NCBI GenBank assembly: GCA_013398955.1
Contig: VWPU01009708.1
Location: 186,001 to 250,000 of the forward strand
Length of the DNA: 64,000 nucleotides
Direction of reading: 5' to 3'
From: Callaeas wilsoni
Lineage: Eukaryota > Chordata > Aves > Passeriformes > Callaeidae
Shown: piece by piece, positions 11,601 through 23,381 of the stretch
How positions within the stretch are numbered: position 1 is the first letter of the stretch
Layout of the letters: every line of letters begins with the position of its first letter
Notes under the pieces: model-generated
The model's input: only the letters and a program-made list of their open reading frames with translations
Told to the model about the DNA's origin: nothing
Databases searched by the model: none
Translations under genes and position numbers: made by a program

Positions 11601-14600
11601 TCCCATAGGAGAAGAATTTCTAATCCATCTGCACATTAATAATTCCCCAACTTCTTTTTTTGCTGAGATCTCTCCATTGTGAATTTTTCCCAGACCTCCT
11701 TAGCTACTTCCCTTTGCAGTCTTGCCTATCTGATTGGTCTGATGCTTGTTTTCACACACCATATGCTGTAATCAAGAGAGTTGCTAGATTACCCCAGCCA
11801 AAAAGAGGAAACATCCAGTTCCACAGCTTGCCAGCACCTCCTCCAATATTGCAACTGACCCCTAACTCTTGAGAAATCCTGTTTAGCATTACAATAAAGT
11901 CTTGGGAGAAAACACGCATCTAATCTAATTTGAGGGCATGAAAAATTCAGACTAGCTTCAGCAAGAGAAGCCAAATATTGTGGTAGTTTTCTAAATGAAG
12001 CCTCTGCTTCTAAATAAAACAGAAAGCATTTCTTAGATGCGGTCTGATACCTCACAAGGGTTGTATCAAGCAGAAGTGTGAACTGGTCAGTACAAAGCCC
12101 AAATTTGTGCACAACTTTACCTCTACTGGCTAAAACACATGAGAAGTACAAACACATCTTATGATTACCTAGTAATAACAAAATGAAGCAGGAAAGCAAA
12201 TTTTGTAGTCTCAGAAAGACCTGCATTTATAGAATAGCAAGGCCTAGATTTGATTAGAATGGGCAGAATTTATAGATTTTACGTATAGGGTATATGGCAA
12301 CTTCTCTTAACATGAAGCTTTGTACCACCTTGCTCTTTTCCCTTCTCAAGAGAGCTTTAGTAAAAGTATTGTGCAAAATATTGTCTTGAGTAAATTCTGT
12401 TGTGCTGAGCCAGCTTGATAATTTTAGTGTTTACTGTCTCGCTTCACAGGTCCTTACATTCACGGTGATTTATACAAAGTGTTCTGGTTTGTATCTCTCA
12501 CAAACTGTTTCAATACTGCACTAGGTAAACAGAATGTCATCAGATTTCCAGTCCTTCCTGGGTAATTTTCCCCAGTTATGTAAATGTTTATCTTAATTCA
12601 ACTTCTTCCTTTGCACTTTTAAAAATGTTTTTGCTCCTTCCCCGTGCTGAGGCAGTGTGATAACCACGATGCAGAATCGAGACAAAAGAATACCAGGGCT
12701 GGATGCCAAGGAGCAAGGCTGCATGTACCCAGCCGACTGCACAGTCTTTGATTGCCAGTTCTCCAAGAAGGCATAAAGCAGTGTAGGGATCCTGTTGGAG
12801 CATTATTACCCAAAACTTCCAAAGGCACCTATTAGAAAGCTTCAGTGAGCTTCAGCCGCCCTCGTGTTTATGTAGTAAAACTGATTGCTCCTGTAAACAT
12901 TCACAGGTGTGCCAGTGCCAAGCATGTACATGGCAGCAGAAGTTTAGATCAAGACTTGATTCTCCTGATTGTTTTTCCCACCATGTAACCTATATTGTAT
13001 TTGGCAAATCATCTTCTGGGGAAAGGGAACCGCGTGTAAAGTGCTGGCAACAGCATTCGGTTTGATATGCGTAAGTTAATTAATAGAAAACAGCTCATGT
13101 CAACAGTGTTTACATTTCTCATGCTTTCTCTCTTTAACCACTTGAACTGAACTATACAAAAAGCACTTTAGAATCTACTGTATGTAGAAAAAGTCAGTAC
13201 TCTTCTAATAAATTTAAGTTTGTCTGTGTTGTTGATAGGTTGGGGATCCTTTCCACAGCCAAAAAGTGAATCTAACTCGGTAGAAGACATTGAAACTTGA
13301 GTACAAGCTTCCTTCCAGACAAGCCCTGCTTTCTTTCCAGCTCCCAAAAAAATATAAGATGGGACCAGATAACTACAAGAATCCACAGATTTCAGTGGGC
13401 GGAATTCTAGAGATAACCATCTCATTTCAGCAGATTTTGAAAATAAACACGAAGTAAACAATTCATCTTGTTAGAGGTTGGCACATTCATTTTTCTGCTT
13501 GGAAAATCAAAATTCTACTTGCTCCTACTCCAAGTGATCCTTGTATCATCCCTTTGTTTTGGTACCCATCTGCTGCCAGTTGCAAACTTGGTCAGCAAAA
13601 TGCACTTAGCTAAAGGGGCACGTGTTTTAGTAGCACAGATAAATTCCTCCTTAATTGCTCACACTTTCTATGCTAAGTCTCTAAATATGGATATGTAAGC
13701 CAGAAGCCTTCTCTGATTTGGTAGGATTTGGTGGGTTTTTTCTTCAAACAGACAAAACATGAACTTACCTCTCCTATGACTATATAAGGAGCATAAAGAA
13801 TAAGGACCAATTCCTAAGCTAAGCTTCCACGCAGTTCAGATGTTTTGATTTAATTTTGTGAATACCCAAACCTACTCAATCATCCAAAAATTTAGCATAG
13901 GTACCATAGCACTTGATGCTGGCTCATCAAGCAGCAGCTGCGAGAGATAACACAGTGCTGTGTGGAGTCTGGAAGCAGGGACTCTCTGTGTACGACTTGT
14001 GCTAATGTAAAGCAAATGAACTGCTCAGCCTGGATGAACTTAACATCCCCGTGGTTTAGTTTACACAGAGGTAAACCAGAAATAACAATAGCCAAGCAGA
14101 GCCAAGTTAGACTGCAAAGCTCTGTGGGCCAGAACAATACACAGACATCCCAAGCTGGAAGGCAGCACACAGTGCGACATCCCTCGCCCAGGATGGAGCT
14201 ACACCCAGACCAGTGGGTGCTTCTCCATGACAAGTGCCCTCAGTAACGCAGTCATGCCCAGAAAGACGCAACTATAAACCATAATTAGAGAGGCCACTTC
14301 CCTGTGTAGCTTTCCTGCACATCCTGGCACTCTAAAGCATTCCCACAGTCCCAGTGGATTCAGGTTTTATTGTCTTCTACTAGTAACAACAGAAAATGGG
14401 AAATGAGGTCTGGAGTTGACCTTCCCAGGTAAAATAGTGGCTGAAGCAGAAGGCAAAGGTTATTTATTACCTCCTTCATAAGGCCAAGAAAAAGTTTTCT
14501 GAAAATGCAGGGCTGAAGTTAATCTATATTTTTCTTCCCCAAACTGCAAGTTGACTGCCATGCTTCTGTCAAAAATTAGGCTTTGGCCAATGGAGAAATG

Positions 14601-16700
14601 GCAGGAAAAACTGGCAAGGCCAAGGACAGAAGGAAACAGACTTAATTTCACACCAGGTCATTTCCACAAGTTGTAGAAACAGTAAGGAAAACAAACAGTA
14701 TTTCCACTGAGTATGATATGGAACTCTTCTGGACTATCTCTTAGAGGGGAAGATATCCAAAACATTTTTAGCTCTGAGCTGAACAAGTTCATTGAAAGTT
14801 AATGGGACTTATTTTCCTACAGCCCTTGGGCACTTTAGAAAAAAAACTTACAATATGCGCGTTTTCTACTTGCTGCCAAAAGGAATCAGCTGCTACTAAA
14901 GACTAAGAATACACAAAAATTTAACTTAGTTTACAATCCCAGCCTGACTGCTTCTTCTCCTGCACCTGGCTCAGTTCCTTCTAGGAACAGTAGATTTTAA
15001 TTCTTCCTGTTTTATCCAGAACCACCCTGATCTCTGGTATCCATGGGCATGAAGGTGGGTTAGCAGTGCTTGAAATGAACAGAGCCAACATCTGCCAGTC
15101 GAATTTGTTTTTCCTTTCTTCCCACAGAAGCATTTATAGCCTATCTGGCTCATGAAAGGAAGTTTCTGAGGAATGGGATTGAGCATTCTGATTCAGGTTA
15201 AACCTCCTGATTAACGTTAAACCTTTACTGTCTCCTCAAAGGCAAGGTGCACTGCAATGCTTTAGACACGAAAGAACAATTGTTGTGTTTTGCCTGGGTT
15301 TACATTCACAAAAGGTATAGGTGAACATCACCCTGAGGATGCATTTTTCTCCCCAGGATACAGATTTCTAGATCAAGTATACCTTGGATTATGCTCTGTA
15401 GCAAAGGACCAAGAATTTTTCTCTCAATGTTCCTGCAGTGCAGACTATAAAGGATGCTTGAGAAACCACTCGTTCTTTAATGCAACTAGTTGGAAACAGA
15501 GAAAAAAAAACAAGTAGAACATCACCTATAGTTTTTCCCTATTGCTTTCACACAGCAAAATCAAAATGAGCTCAGCATCCCTCTTTCACAAGAGCAAAAT
15601 TAAGTAATTCCATTTATTCATAGCAACTCCTTATGCTCAAAATCAGTGTGATGCTCCAAAAAGTCCAATTTAGTTTAGGGTTTAATGTGGTGAGACAGAA
15701 AGCCGAAATACTTATTTAGACCCCTACTACCTCTTCTTCCACCCGTGCTCAAGTGGCTTAACCTCAGAGAATGTTTTAAGGACAAGGATTTTGTGTCTTA
15801 AATTGAGTGACTTGATTCTTTATGGGTTCTTTCCTTACAACTGCTTGTAAGTGGCTTATCTGAAACTGTTGTTCTTTCATGCATGAAAAGGGAAGGCAGT
15901 ACAAATGAACTAAAACCAAAATGAAATAGCTGATTACAGGTATGTACTCGATTTCCAAACATCAGATTTTAGAAGTGAAATGCAATAATTGCTTTTTTCA
16001 CAGTTTGTTTTTTAATTGAGCCGTGTGCTTTCTTTCGTTAAAAAAAACCCCAATCACTTGGTATGCGAAATGCTTTTGACTGGGTAGTTATTTTTACCTC
16101 CAGTTTTAAGAAAAAAGGGATCTTGAGTGGATTTTAGCCTAACTGTACGCAGCACAAAACTCGGGCTAGATAAATGATAGACAAAGGTATCAGACTTGCA
16201 AAAGTCGTCTACCTCTGTCCAGCCTAAAATCAATCTTTTGCCTCTGGACTCCCCACTGTTCTCAGTCCTGATATGGGCAACCTATTTAAAAAGAGCTCCT
16301 GAGCATGTCACACACTGGCCCTTCCCTGTGGTGTAGATCACCTATGTCAGCTGGGAGGGAGGGCACTCCTGGTGCCAGTGGCTCCCCTGGCAGCGTGGGA
16401 CCTTTCCAGCAGCTCGCTGCCTCTCCTGCTCCAGTTCCCAGTGTGAGAGAGTTTGAGGGAATGTGGCCAGAGCCTTGCTCTGTTTCGGCTATTCTTGGCC
16501 ACTGTATCAGCCTCTCGGGGCCATAGGAAGTGTAATGTAATGCTGGTCTGAATTTATGTCTTGGGCTGGACCAAGGTTAGGCAAAGTTTTTAGGTCTCCC
16601 GCTGTTTTTCAGCTCTGTTTCCTGGGGCAGGGGAAAGGAGAAATACTGACTAGAGAGTTAAATTAGTTTAACCTGAAGAAGGCAGAAAGTTTGGATCTCC
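8671..16700. other. Gene-free stretch after the solo LTR
   Basis: The part at 8700-9240 is GC-richer than average and carries overlapping open frames on both strands (to 177 codons, minus strand 8707-9240). They have no recognisable domain and low-complexity composition, so I do not call a gene. A second GC-richer patch lies at about 16290-16530, again without a recognisable product. Between them the sequence is AT-rich and unremarkable except for the paired repeat at 15188-15224. Confidence 0.65.
15188..15224 (+). repeat. Two 18-bp direct repeats with palindromic cores
   Basis: CTGATTCAGGTTAAACCT is followed after one base by CTGATTAACGTTAAACCT, with two mismatches between copies. The first copy contains the inverted repeat AGGTT-A-AACCT and the second the perfect palindrome TTAACGTTAA (15212-15221). 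This could be a duplicated binding site or a small slippage duplication. Confidence 0.6.
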
Positions 16701-16712
16701 CCAGCAGCATGT

Positions 16713-16740
16713 TTAAAGACTGATTCTTAACAGTCTTTAA
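16713..16740. repeat. 10-bp perfect hairpin
   Basis: TTAAAGACTG (16713-16722) and CAGTCTTTAA (16731-16740) are exact reverse complements separated by an 8-base loop. The right arm runs directly into the 17-bp tandem repeats that start at 16739. Confidence 0.75.
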
Positions 16741-16789
16741 GGATGCCTCTAAGGAAAGGATGCCTTTAAGGAAAGGATGCCTTTCCTTT
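16739..16789 (+). repeat. 17-bp tandem repeat, about 2.7 copies
   Basis: Units AAGGATGCCTCTAAGGA and AAGGATGCCTTTAAGGA are followed by a partial third unit AAGGATGCCTTT. The copies differ by a single base, so the array is fairly young. 17 is not a multiple of three, and nothing suggests coding function. Confidence 0.8.
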
Positions 16790-19439
16790 TAGTGGGAGTT
16801 TCAGCGTTGTCACTTCAATCCCTATCTGCAAGACACTTCTCTCCCTTTGTTTTCCTGCTGCTGCTGAAATAAATCCATGTCCCAGAACAAACAGGACATG
16901 CAACTCTGAAAACTAGCAGAGGACGAGTTACAGTGGCACCAATCAAATGAAATTATGTGTGTTCAACAAGATAAGCTCAAATTTATATCAATTAAAGGGG
17001 TCTTTATCTCCCCACAGCTCGAAGTAAGAAAACATCAAATTCAAGGTGAAGCAACTGTCGGTGGCATGCTGCTTGGAAAGCTTAATTGTGAGAAAATATC
17101 ATTTATGACCAACAGGCACTTACTCTCTCAACATTTATGCTGTTTAAGTCAAAAGGAATTGCTTCAAGCTGGGATCTGGAGAATCCCTATTTAAAAAGTG
17201 CTTACACATTGTGGATTTCCCATAAAATTGTCCCTGATCAGGCTCTGGAACCTGAATATTCACAACATACTTGGACAATGTAATATGTGCCAGGCTTTAT
17301 ACAGCCCTAGAGAGAATCTAGACATGTAAGTTTAATACTATAATGAAGTTTGAAATTTACTGTAACTTTAATATTGAAGGATTTAAAAAGCAATTAAACT
17401 GCTTTAAAATAGCAGAGAGCTTATGGGAATGCAATATGGATTGGAACAAACAGGCCTAAATCAACACTGGTTTGGAAGTCTAGTAAGGACTAAAACTATG
17501 GGAGGTAATTCAGGAACAGATGCATCAAATTAATTCCAGTAATACTGGAGTGTTAAAAATGGGAACAGAAGCCAGCTTTGTTCAACAGAATGGAAAAATA
17601 ATCATCCTTTCTCTCCCTTTTTGCCCCCAAGGAGTTGGATTTTCCCGGCACAGCCATTCACTGGTGGCAGCACATGCACCAAAATGTTTGACACCAGCAA
17701 ACTGAAGACAAATAGAAAACATACATGGGGAAAACAGAGGGAAAAAAACCCCACAATATAAAAAGCCTAAGAGTGCATGTAATGCAGAGAGGTGAAGCTG
17801 CAAACACACCGCAAAACTACGAAGCTTTAGAAAGAGAACCATATCTCAGAGCCTTCCGTGCAAAGTGCACCAGTTACTCACAGTAATTTCTAGTCACAAC
17901 TGGAAGTGGACGGGCAAGTCACAGTTTTTTCAGGAAATTTATCACTTTTCTCAAGAATTGTCTGTGAGCAGACTGTGACTTTTATTAATTTGTCTCCAGC
18001 TGGCAAGGGTACACCAAATATTTTCTGTGAATGAATCCTGGCCAATGGATTGCTCACAGACTCACGGCTGTTCTAATTGCTTCAATATTCCTGCTTTGAC
18101 ATTCAAGATGAGGAGGCTCTGATCAAGTCCCAGTTACAACAGTTTCATTCCTAAAGTAATGAGAAATTTACCTTTTAGACAGAAGATAGCCATAGAAGTC
18201 TTCCTCTCATTTAAAACAGAGCAAAGTAAATCAGAAACAGATCTCTGGCACTGACAGAAAGGCAGGGAGGAAATAGAGAAAATATTGATTAATGAGATTT
18301 ATTTGTGCTGAGGATGGTGATCAAAGGGGAGTGAATGCAATGTGCAGCACTCACCGTTGCTTTTAAAACCAAAATTCCTTTGATGTGCAGTGCAGTATCC
18401 GGCCATTATGGGAATTAAAAGAAAAAGCCATGAGAACATTATTAATAAAGGTTTAAACTGAACAGCTTCAGGCACCAGGCTCATATTACCAAGGTTTTTG
18501 CTTTTTAAATGACCAGCTGGTGAATAATTATGATAAATAATGTTTCATGACTATTTGCTTTAGTAAACAAAGCCTCTTGGTGCATACAGTAGTACCAGTT
18601 CCATACAGAGCAGCCTGCATTTTTGGAGTGGACAAGCCTTTAAATACAGAGAAAAAGACCTCCAGAACAAAGAAAAGGCTCCCTAACAGTGAGTGGCTGT
18701 GGGGACTGATCCCAGCAGGCCCAGGGAAGCTACATCACCCTCAGCAAGGAAGCAGAAGCATCACACCACTATGGGTGTGGAAAGGATTTACAGCTTTGCA
18801 CCTTCCTCTCCAAATCCCTCCGTGCACAGCTCTGCTGGCCTCTCCTCTCAATCTTCGTGTGAAGGTCTGGCTGGAGGCTGGGCTTCCCTTTGAGGGCTTC
18901 TTAGCCCACCAAACCCAGCTCCAGTCCCCACTGGTGTCACCTAACCTGTCCCATTGCAGGCAGTGCTGACAAAATGGATTTTTGAAGAATACGAAATGTT
19001 AAGAGGAAATTTTAAAACTTCCGTATAAAACCATCCTTGTATTTTTAACTGACTTATCTAAGAAACAAGAGCTTCACATGTAGAGTGAACACTGTAATAA
19101 GATAAAATTTTAAGACTGACAGGCATTTTCCCACCTTTAAAATTACTAGATACCACCCTAAGTCTTGCCTCCTTGACTGTTAATCAGAGATATTTCTTTG
19201 CCTACAGAAAAAGAAGCTCCTTTTATTCTACATCCCTTGCAAAACATCAAACTTCATCCTACAAAAAAAAAAGTGGAAGGTTTTAAAGAGGACCCATCTT
19301 ACTTGCCTAGCAATATCACATCTTTGTCACATATAGTACTTTTATCACAAAAAATAGGATTAAAAACCAAGTAAATAGTAGGAACTCTTGTGAACCAAAC
19401 TCACTTTTAATTTTGGTTTGGTGTTGTTTTTTTTTACGA

Positions 19440-19580
19440 AGATGATCTCACAGCTCATTTGACAGATTGATTTGGTCAATATTGGCACAATGGCAGTGCA
19501 TTATGTTAGGACTAATGCTAATTGCAGCACTGAGATTAAGATGATCATAAGTGGAAGGGAACTAATAATGAGCTAAATAC
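19440..19580. promoter_or_regulatory. Possible conserved noncoding element (homeodomain-type cores)
   Basis: The block packs several homeodomain-type cores into about 140 bp. They include GATTGATTTGGTCAATATTGG, CTAATGCTAATTGC (TAATTG at 19519-19524), GAGATTAAGATGATCATAA and CTAATAATGAG. A 6-bp inverted repeat (GCATTA/TAATGC) spans the centre. This is a motif impression only: such AT-rich cores are frequent by chance, and conservation across species cannot be seen from one sequence. Confidence 0.22.
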
Positions 19581-19827
19581 AAGGCATTACAACTCATTTT
19601 ACTGCATAGTAAAATGTAGAGAAAGCATCCAAAAGCTACAAAATCCATTCTTTGACTAAAAAACCAAAAAACTATTAAACTACCAGTTTAATCCAAAGTA
19701 ATATTTTGAATAGATCAAGCAGGGTGGCACAAATCCTTTTTTGTTCAGCATTTGAATCAAAAATGCATTTTTGAAAAACATAGTCATGATGAAACTGTAG
19801 AAAACACTTGAAGTATCTTTGGAGGTC

Positions 19828-19849
19828 GGGTGGGGGAGGGTTGGTGGGG
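19828..19849 (+). other. Canonical G-quadruplex motif
   Basis: Four G-runs of 3, 5, 3 and 4 bases are separated by loops of 1, 1 and 5 bases (T, A, TTGGT), satisfying the G3+N1-7 rule on the plus strand. Loops of one base favour a stable parallel quadruplex. A GA microsatellite (from about 19851) follows immediately. No promoter or gene is recognisable beside it. Confidence 0.75.
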
Positions 19850-20957
19850 AAAGAGAGAGAGAGAAATCTGGTTTGTGTCAAATGAAACATTCCGTACAGT
19901 TGAATAAGAAACTTTTTCTTTGAGGACCAAGAAAATCAAAGCAAATAAAGAGCTGGATTTGAAGTTCTCGTGAGTACTTTGCTGTCACACAGGAACAGAA
20001 GTTCTAGAGGACACTGAAGACTCAGGTTTATGCGTCTATTTTCCTAATCAGGTGTGAATGTATTCTTCTGACTTTCTTATCCAAGCGCAGAATATTATTG
20101 CATGGACTTTTGTTTCTCCCAAGAATATAATTTTGTTTTGCCTAATTAATTAAATGTTTAGTGTCGAAAGAGAATATATCATAAACGGAATACACTTGGC
20201 TTCCTCTTGCAGGGAAGCTCTGCCCTTGACTCACTCAGTGAATATATAATATTGAAGAGGGATGTCTCTAGCAGGATGACCCACCACACAGAGTCAGACA
20301 CCCCATGAATTAATGCTGTAACTTTAGGGGAAGTCCTCCCTACCCTGCCTACTTCTGTCTCCAGGTGAGTGGTAAAACTGTTGCCACCCTAGGTTTCTTC
20401 CCCTGCCAAGATTAATTTCAAAGAGGTAGAAAAGGTGCATAATTTTCCTTCATGATTTAATTATTTCTTGTCTTTTCCCTCAGAAAACAGATTCTGACGT
20501 CAATAATCCTAATGTAAACTCATTAGTTACTTCAGAGAAGTCAGTGCTAATTTTCCACAGAGCCATCAGAGGCAGATAAGTGACACACCGAGGGAGTGTT
20601 TTCTCCTCACGAAGTTCTGGCTCATGCATGAGCGGCATACCCTGGATCCCCGCAGCAATCAAGAGACTTTATTTCCTTTGGAAAAGCATGAGCACCCTGC
20701 ATCCTGCCCCTCACACCGGGCTGAGGAACAAGGCCCTGCTCTCTTAGCCATGGATTCTATAACACATGAGATCCCTCCGCAGCCCGGGCAACCAGAGAAG
20801 GCCCTAGATCATGTCACTGTTTGAAAGGGCCTGGGGAGGCAGCAGGAAATTACACACACATTAGCTGAAGTTGATTTTATAACAAAACAAGCTATTTGAA
20901 CAGCTTGATTAATGATGGCCAACCAGGCTTCAGGAAAAGGAGTTCACGTCTCGCTGA

Positions 20958-20990
20958 CTGGCCGGAGTTCTCACGGGGGACGTCGGCCAG
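20958..20990. repeat. Inverted repeat in a CpG-bearing patch
   Basis: CTGGCCG (20958-20964) and CGGCCAG (20984-20990) are exact reverse complements around a 19-base loop that itself contains two CpGs. The surrounding 20945-21060 holds about eight CpGs, more than the CpG-poor neighbourhood but too few and too short for an island. Confidence 0.6.
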
Positions 20991-21624
20991 GGTACACACA
21001 CAGGGGGAGAGCATTTCCTGAGAGACTCGCAAAACATTTACCAAACTTCACCGGAGATTAATGTCTCAGATGCAACCAACGGCTTGCACAGTGGGGACAA
21101 GAGAAAGAAGATATTTCTCCGTCAACTGAAAACTGGCTACAGCACAGGAGAGGGAGTCACGCTAAGGCAGAAAATCACTGGCATCAAGAAAAAAGGCAGA
21201 GTAGCTGGTTGCAGTAGGGCTGCCATTTCATTAGTCTCACTGGAATGCCCTTCAAAGCAGCTGATAGTTGTTCCTGCCAGACAGAGCTGTGGAAAAGGTC
21301 AATGTGTCAGCCCTTGATTATTTTAGTTCAGGAACACTCTATTATTCGTAAAGTATCTGTGACATATTCTTCCCTCTCACTTTCCCTCAAGGACAGAAAC
21401 AAATGGGAAAACCATTTCAGTGGAAGACGTAGGTGGTAGTGCAGAAAAGGCAAAACCACAAGCCTGCAAAGAGGATAGACTGGGGAGGGAATAAAGACAG
21501 GCAAAGAGGCAACAGTCTAACCGGCCTGCTCAAAGTTATCAGTCAGAGGATGAGTGTTAGACTGAAATAGCTGAAGAAAGTGGGACAAACTTATTTTCAT
21601 ATGATACGTTAACTCCTGCTGCTC

Positions 21625-21653
21625 CACACACACATGCACACATACACACACAC
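21625..21653 (+). repeat. (CA)n microsatellite, interrupted
   Basis: CA dinucleotides are interrupted once by ATG and once by ATA, so the array is probably of low mutability. Confidence 0.85.
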
Positions 21654-23354
21654 TCTCTCCAGTTTTATCATCTGCTCCTGGTCTGAGTCTCAGAGGGTGA
21701 TGGAGACTCCCTAACCCTGGGCAATCCCCAAATGTTGTATGCAGAGGTGGCAACCTGCCTGGTTTAAACCCTCTTCAGCAGCAAATTGACTGCTCCTATG
21801 GAGAAGGGCAGCTGAGCAGTGGTGTGTGATCTGCTACCACCCAGCTGGAGTGAGAATGAGGGGGAGAAACAGCTTTACTTTTTTATCTCCTTGGTCCCTG
21901 CCATCCAGCTGCAATATCCAGTTATGACTGTGTGGAAACACATTTTTTAAATCTGAAATGAGCATGCTCTTCCTCCAGTTCAGTTCTTTGCTGATACTGT
22001 ATGTTCCCTCCATTTCGCACTGAAATCACTAATAAGGTATATTGGGTTTCTAGTGGGAACCTGACTAACCAGGCACAGAAGAATTTTTCTTCTCTCCCTC
22101 TTAGTTCATCTTATTTCAGGCCTCATTAAGTGGGATTTCTCCTTTTATTTCAGAACCTCAGCCCAGTCTTCACACTTCACTAGCTACCGTTGTCTTTCTA
22201 GCCTCAACCAATTCCCTGTCTATTGGGATATTTTTCAGCTTTCTCCAGGATTTCATCCAAACGAGTACCTGAATAATTTGACAATTTCATCTCTGGCATG
22301 CACAGAGGTCAAACTTACCTATCAAACTTCGAAACAGGATGACTTGACTGAACCTAACATAACCATTCCTCTTTAATACTTACTTTTTAAAATGACATCC
22401 AAACTCACCCCTGCTTCACTCAACAGCTTCCCTCGGCTTGGAATCACCTCCTCCTAGAATGAAAGAAGTAACAACATGATCATTACAACTACAAACACCA
22501 AAAGAAGAACATAAACTGTAGTTCCTTTAAAGCACTGTGAAGTTTTGGGTTGTTTGTGTATTTGTACAATATAATTAGCAGCCTGTACGCCCCTCATAAT
22601 GTGTTACGGTTGGGAAAAAGTCAAGAGTTACAAAAGAGCTGCACCACAGCAATAAATAAAGCAAAGGTTCATATTACTCCAGTGATCACTGCATGTTAAA
22701 CAGATTTTTTCAGTTTACCAGACACATTTGGTCTGTTTTATAAATAAATCACTGAAATAATAAACAAGTGGCTTTTCTAATCCTAATAGGCTTTAAAAAC
22801 CCACCCCTTCTCTCTGAAACAAAGTTATCCCTAAATGATGCTAATGGCATCCTTTTATTGATCTCCTGTATTTACTTACCCTGCAATTTTTTTCTTCACA
22901 TTGCTTATTGCAGAGAAATAATTGCCATTTTACCCAGCATGAGAACTGCTATTTTGTTTAAGTTCCTTAAAACAACAGCAGTCCTTTCACAGTTTCTCAC
23001 ATTTCTAAAGCTATTTGTCTCAACCCAGCCACCCTTGAAATGGTTCATTTTGCCACATAAAATGCACAAAAGAACTTTAGGAAACATCCACAGGCATGCA
23101 GGGCTTGATTTAAAATCAGTTGAAACTGAGAGGATGACTACATTATCTACCTCTACCAAGTCAGCAATCAACACATAACACCGTTACATTAGAATATTTA
23201 CAAATATTATGGCTATCATAGCTCAGTGGAGATACTTCATTCAAATATTTTCTACCTAAACTGTTTGAATGTTACTATTTCTAAGCATTTTTCAACTTTT
23301 TAATTGTGAAGTTATCGTTCATTACAAATTTTTCTTATTCTAATGTTTTTACCT

Positions 23355-23381
23355 TTTTATTTTTGTTTTGTTTTGTTTTTC
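23355..23381 (+). repeat. T-rich (TTTTG)n simple repeat
   Basis: Three TTTTG units lie within a T-rich run. Its complement (CAAAA)n is a common A-rich simple repeat in bird genomes. Confidence 0.8.

Larger units (their letters stand above)
16800..20950. other. Gene-free stretch with motif-dense blocks
   Basis: No coding region is recognised. Two blocks look more structured than the background. One is 18290-18550, with GATCAAAGGGG (TCF/LEF-like), TTGATTAATGAG and AATTATGATAAATAATG. The other is 19440-19580 and is listed separately. A G-quadruplex motif lies at 19828-19849, directly followed by a short GA run. A good consensus splice donor (CTCCAG/GTGAGTGG) occurs at about 20363, but no exon-like frame supports it. 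Confidence 0.55.

Noticed and set aside
14780..14830. Possible further copies of the GTCAATGGGA-type ancient repeat (also near 50585-50625)
   Set aside because: Only a dozen or so matching bases in each place; below what I would call.
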